A DNA stretch of 64,000 nt from Humidesulfovibrio mexicanus (GTDB taxonomy: Bacteria; Desulfobacterota; Desulfovibrionia; Desulfovibrionales; Desulfovibrionaceae), in contig NZ_FZOC01000009.1 of NCBI RefSeq assembly GCF_900188225.1, forward strand, positions 1 to 64,000, written 5' to 3'. Shown one piece after another: positions 60,628 to 64,000 of the stretch. The position numbers and the translations under genes were made by a program. The notes beneath the pieces were generated by a model that had not been told where the DNA came from, searched no databases, and worked only from the letters and a program-made list of their open reading frames with translations. Positions within the stretch are counted from its first letter, which is position 1. Each line of letters begins with the position of its first letter.

Positions 60628-61356
60628 TTACTGGGCCGGGCCTTGCATCGGGGCCTGGATCTTGGTCATGGCCTCGGTGAGCTTGGCCGCCTTGTCGGTC
60701 TTGATGTAGGTCATGATCTCGCCGGCCACCTTGGGCTTCATGCCGGTCAGGATCTTGACGGCCAGGTCCTGGTCCATGTTGGAGAGCACCTCGGCCGCCT
60801 GCTTGGCCTTCATGGCCTGATACGTGTCCACCTGCCGCTTGATGCGCGCGTCCTTGAGGCTGTCGGCCTCGTCCAGCAGCTTCTTGATGGAGGCTTCCAC
60901 GCGCTTCATCTCGGCCAATTTGTCGTCAATGCTCTTTTCCATGGCGGTGAGCGCGCGTTCCTTGGCGGCCAGTTCGGCCTCGCGGCGGTTGGCGGCCCCG
61001 GCCTCGCGGCTTTCGCCCACCTTGGGCTGGGGAATGGCGCTCTCGGCCAACATGCCGCCCTCGCCCAGGGCCTCGGCCAGGGGCGCGGCCAGGTCGGCCG
61101 GAGCGTCCGGGTCGGCCGGGACGGGCTTGGCCGCCTTGCCGGACTTGGCCGATTGCGCGGCCAGGGCGCTGGGAACGGGCAGCATGTCCTGCTCGGCCAG
61201 TTCCTGCCACAAATCAATGCCCAGGCTGCCCAGCACGGCCAGCTTCACGGCCGCCACCACGCACAAGGCCACAAGAACCTTAATGATCTTGAAGCTTATG
61301 CCGGAGCGTTGCCATTTCGTCGTATTCTTTTTGTTCAAGGAGATTTTCTGCGACAT
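60628..61356 (-). CDS. MotE-like flagellar protein
   Basis: A 242-residue protein with one membrane helix near the N-terminus (FKIIKVLVALCVVAAVKLAV), a Pro/Ala linker, a long coiled coil (REAELAAKERALTAMEKSID), and a C-terminal domain like the MgtE/MotE N-domain (VDTYQAMKAKQAAEVLSNMD). MotE helps FliG-MotAB assembly. Its start lies inside fliJ (77-base overlap in another frame), so the two are translationally coupled. Confidence 0.7.
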   Translation of the reverse strand: MSQKISLNKKNTTKWQRSGISFKIIKVLVALCVVAAVKLAVLGSLGIDLWQELAEQDMLPVPSALAAQSAKSGKAAKPVPADPDAPADLAAPLAEALGEGGMLAESAIPQPKVGESREAGAANRREAELAAKERALTAMEKSIDDKLAEMKRVEASIKKLLDEADSLKDARIKRQVDTYQAMKAKQAAEVLSNMDQDLAVKILTGMKPKVAGEIMTYIKTDKAAKLTEAMTKIQAPMQGPAQ

Positions 61357-61720
61357 GGTGTTTCCCGGCCTGCCTGTCCTTGAGTTTTTCCAAGAGCTTG
61401 CGATTCCTGGAGCGGAGCACGGCTTCCTGCCGCCGGGTTTGCAAAATCGAGGCCAGACGTTCCAATTCGGCAGTGGCAGCGGCCTCGTCGCGCTCCAGGG
61501 CCTCGCGGTAGCGCATGAAAAGCCAAATATCCGCCTCGGTGGCGCTCTGCCCGAAGCCCGCGGCGTTGTGCGCGGCAAGCCGCTGACGCACGTCCTCCAA
61601 AGCCTGCTTCTGGGCGTCGTGGGCGGCCTGGGCCTGGGCCAGCGCCATGCGCGCCTGGTCCTCCAGCTGGCGTCGGAACTCCAGCACCTTTTGCAGTCGG
61701 AACACGAAGGGCTTGGCCAT
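61280..61720 (-). CDS. fliJ: Flagellar export protein FliJ
   Basis: A 146-residue helical protein, start MAKPFVFRLQKVLEFRRQLE, and long coiled coils (EALERDEAAATAELERLASI). This is the FliJ pattern: it sits in the FliI ATPase ring and recycles export chaperones. It ends inside the motE-like gene. fliI is not in the window. Confidence 0.85.
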   Translation of the reverse strand: MAKPFVFRLQKVLEFRRQLEDQARMALAQAQAAHDAQKQALEDVRQRLAAHNAAGFGQSATEADIWLFMRYREALERDEAAATAELERLASILQTRRQEAVLRSRNRKLLEKLKDRQAGKHHVAENLLEQKEYDEMATLRHKLQDH

Positions 61721-61855
61721 GCCCCGTGATGCCACGTCGGCCCCGGCCCGGCAAGCCCCCCGGCCGCAGCCCTCCACGGCCTTGCACGCGGGGCGGGGGG
61801 CGTGTAGATTTCCGCCACCGCGCCTTCGCGGCCACATGCAAAGCCAAGGAGCCCC

Positions 61856-62539
61856 ATGAACATCCCCCCGCGCGCAGTGATATTCGACCTGGACGGCACC
61901 CTGCTGGACACCCTGGACGATCTGGCCGACTCCGGAAACGCCGTGCTGGCCGCCCTTTCCCTCCCCGTGCACCCGGTGGACGCCTACCGCTACTTCGTGG
62001 GCCTGGGCATAGAGGAGCTGGTGCGCCGCATGTTGCCCGAGGACCGCCGCGACCCGGACTTCGTGCGCGAGGCCACGGCCATGACCGGGGTGGAGTACAA
62101 GCGCCGCTGGAAGGACAAGACCAGGCCCTACCACGGCGTGGACCGGATGCTCGCCGGGCTTGGGGAGCTGGGGCTCCCGGCCTGCGTGCTGTCCAACAAG
62201 CCGCAGTATTACACCGACATCACGGTGAACGAATTCTTCCCGAGCGCCCCGTTCGTGCACGTGCGCGGGGCCAGGCCCGAAGTGCCCAACAAGCCGCACC
62301 CGGCCGGCGCGCTGGCGCTGGCGGCCGATCTCGGACTCACGCCAGGCGAGGTGGTCTTTGTGGGCGACACCGCCACGGACATGAAGACCGCGCGCGGCGC
62401 GGGAATGCTGCCCGTGGGCGCCCTGTGGGGCTTCCGCGACGAGGCCGAACTGCGTGAGAACGGGGCGCGGGACATCATTTCCCGGCCGGATGAATTGCCG
62501 AAGCTGCTGGCCGGGCTGATGGGACGCGGCAAAGGCTGA
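61856..62539 (+). CDS. gph: HAD-family phosphoglycolate phosphatase-like
   Basis: A 227-residue HAD hydrolase. Motif I is FDLDGTLLDTLDDLADS, motif II LSNKPQ, motif III the lysine in PNKPHP, and motif IV VFVGDTATDMKTAR. The helical cap between motifs I and II matches Gph/PhnX-type phosphatases that remove phosphate from 2-phosphoglycolate or similar. The substrate is inferred from family only. Confidence 0.85.
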   Translation: MNIPPRAVIFDLDGTLLDTLDDLADSGNAVLAALSLPVHPVDAYRYFVGLGIEELVRRMLPEDRRDPDFVREATAMTGVEYKRRWKDKTRPYHGVDRMLAGLGELGLPACVLSNKPQYYTDITVNEFFPSAPFVHVRGARPEVPNKPHPAGALALAADLGLTPGEVVFVGDTATDMKTARGAGMLPVGALWGFRDEAELRENGARDIISRPDELPKLLAGLMGRGKG

Positions 62540-62548
62540 ACCACATCC

Positions 62549-64000
62549 ATGCGCCGGGCCGAGCACAACACTCCCCTGAACGTGCAGGGCGACGCCGAGC
62601 TGCTGAACGCAGTGAACGCGGGCGTGCTGCTGCTGTGCGCGCGCACCGGCGCGGTGCTTGAGGCCAACGAACGGGCGCGCGCCATGCTCTGCCCCGGGGG
62701 GGACCCGCCGAAGCTCGCCGCCCTGTTCCCAGGAGGCGGATTCCCGCTTGAGGATCTGCTGGAAGGCATAAGCGGCGTGGAAACCCGCGTGCGCGGGGCC
62801 CAGGGCCGCAGCGTGCCTGTGCTGCTGGCTTCGCGCCGGGTTGAAGGGGGCGCGGGCGGCCTGCTGCTGCTCACCCTGACCGACCTTTCGCTTTTGCGCC
62901 GCGCCGAGGCCCGCTACCAAAGCTTCTTCGAGAACGTCATCGAGGGCGTGTTCCAGTCCACCAAGAGCGGCCGCTACCTCATGGTGAATCCCGGCCTGGC
63001 CAATATCCTGGGCTTCGACTCGCCGGAGGAGCTCATCGCCCACTTCAAGGACCTGCGCAGCCAGCTCTACGTGGACCCGGCCGACCGCGACACCCTGTTC
63101 CGCGTGCTGGGCAAAGCCGGGCAGATCAAGGGCTTCGAGACCCGCTTCATCTGCAAGGACGGCTCCACGCGCTGGATCTCCCTCACCGCGCGCGAGGTGC
63201 GCGACCCCACCAGCGGCGAGTTGTTGTACATCGAAGGCCTGAACATCGACATAACCGCCCGCAAGGAGGCCGAGCGCGCCCTGAAGGAGAGCGAGGAAAA
63301 ATTCCGCCACACCTTCGACCAATCGCCCATCGGGGCCAGCATGGTCAGCCTGGACAACACCTTCCTGCGCGCCAACGAGGCCTTTTGCCGCATCACCGGC
63401 TACACCGAGCCCGAACTCAAACGCATCACCTTCGACTCCATCACCCACCCGGACGAGCGAGGGGAAAGCCTGCGCCAATACGACCGCGTCAAGCGCGGCG
63501 AGATCGACTCCTGGGAGCAGGACAAACGCTACATCACCAAGGACGGGCGCGAGGTCTGGGTGCACCTTTCCGCCGGACTGGTGCGCGATTCGGCCGGAAC
63601 GCCCCTGTACCTGCTGCCCATGGTGCAGGACATCAACCACCGCATGGAGACCGAGCGCGCCATGCAGGCCATCCACGCGGAAAAGGAGCGCCTGCGCGCC
63701 GGGCTGGAGGCCGTGTTCCGCTCCATTCCCGACGCCATCATCACCGTGGACACGGACATGCGCGTCATCCAGACCAACCGCGCCCTGTCCGAGGTCTGCT
63801 GCATCGGCTCGCGCCTGGAGAAGGCCACCGACCTGGCGGGCGTCAGCGGCTCGTGCAGCCGGGGCTGCTTCTCCATGCTCAAGACCACCCTCGAAACCCG
63901 CAAGCCCGTGTTCGAGCATCGCGTGGAGTGCCGCACCAAGACTCCGGGCAAGGTGGTGGTCATCAACAGCTCGCCCTTGATCGACCAGGACAACAACTTC
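62549..64000 (+). CDS. Multi-PAS sensor protein (partial, C-terminus beyond window)
   Basis: An open frame of 484 codons from the ATG at 62549 to the window end. It has at least four PAS-like domains: a degenerate one (about 10-105), one starting RYQSFFENVIEGVFQSTKSG (about 120-245), one starting EEKFRHTFDQSPIGASMV (about 250-365), and one starting LEAVFRSIPDAIITVDTD (from about 385). No signal peptide is seen. The output domain, probably histidine kinase or c-di-GMP enzyme, lies outside the window. Confidence 0.8.
   Translation, partial: MRRAEHNTPLNVQGDAELLNAVNAGVLLLCARTGAVLEANERARAMLCPGGDPPKLAALFPGGGFPLEDLLEGISGVETRVRGAQGRSVPVLLASRRVEGGAGGLLLLTLTDLSLLRRAEARYQSFFENVIEGVFQSTKSGRYLMVNPGLANILGFDSPEELIAHFKDLRSQLYVDPADRDTLFRVLGKAGQIKGFETRFICKDGSTRWISLTAREVRDPTSGELLYIEGLNIDITARKEAERALKESEEKFRHTFDQSPIGASMVSLDNTFLRANEAFCRITGYTEPELKRITFDSITHPDERGESLRQYDRVKRGEIDSWEQDKRYITKDGREVWVHLSAGLVRDSAGTPLYLLPMVQDINHRMETERAMQAIHAEKERLRAGLEAVFRSIPDAIITVDTDMRVIQTNRALSEVCCIGSRLEKATDLAGVSGSCSRGCFSMLKTTLETRKPVFEHRVECRTKTPGKVVVINSSPLIDQDNNF

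Noticed and set aside
61721-63919. Long minus-strand open frame before fliJ
   Set aside because: It is antisense to the phosphatase and the PAS sensor, and joins fliJ only by frame. The fliJ start at 61720 is enough.

Overview
The window is about 64 kb of GC-rich, densely coded bacterial chromosome. It looks like a sulfate-reducing Desulfovibrionaceae-type organism (Desulfobacterota), though this rests on gene content and not on a marker gene. The signs are an F0 a/c operon split from the F1 genes, a CobA-HemD fusion, a methionine synthase without a reactivation domain, a Rex-type redox regulator, an anaerobe-style Feo ferrous iron operon, an RpoH-type sigma factor and flagellar/chemotaxis genes. 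No rRNA, tRNA, CRISPR array, prophage or intact insertion sequence was seen.

Layout. 1-2.9 kb: end of a family 2 glycosyltransferase and a YfhO-type membrane protein. 3-8.6 kb (minus strand): phoU and pstB behind a predicted Pho box, an AMIN-domain protein, a glycosyltransferase, an exported acetolactate decarboxylase, cheD and rex with its own predicted operator. 8.6-10.5 kb: the F0 operon (atpZ/atpI-like, atpB, atpE). 10.7-15.5 kb: a Lon-like AAA protease with a partner gene, then LysM and SPOR lipoproteins. 15.4-18.2 kb: IHF/HU protein, HIT hydrolase, cysE-cysK. 18.4-24 kb: a metal P-type ATPase with a MarR regulator, then a Fur-box-preceded feo operon.

24.0-31.9 kb is the most unusual region. 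Three CsgG/HfaB-family exported proteins, a secreted metacaspase-like protein with a CsgG/FlgO-like C-terminus, and five small exported proteins sit together. Two of the small proteins share a two-fold repeat of about 37 residues rich in Gly, Asn, Val and Thr. No curli gene set (csgA/B/D/E/F) is recognisable. I read the region as a candidate undescribed curli-like (type VIII-related) surface fibre or envelope system. That is inference from family membership and repeat pattern.

31.9-48.3 kb is mainly housekeeping: a membrane-protein gene split by an in-frame amber codon, aguB, a zinc-ribbon DUF3426 protein, hpt, GNAT and TlpA-like genes, metH, rpoH, an HD/TPR/LolB-like cluster, rpiB, transketolase, a DJ-1 protein with a histone-H1-like tail, and glpX. 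The last genes link the non-oxidative pentose phosphate pathway with gluconeogenesis. 48.3-57.6 kb: waaF, a group of palindromes, cobA/hemD, valS, a BPL-N protein, an exported deaminase, a guanidine-II riboswitch controlling an SMR (Gdx/SugE) exporter, and an RRM protein. 57.8-64 kb: a FliD-like protein, truA, MotE-like and fliJ genes, a phosphoglycolate-phosphatase-like gene and the start of a multi-PAS sensor.
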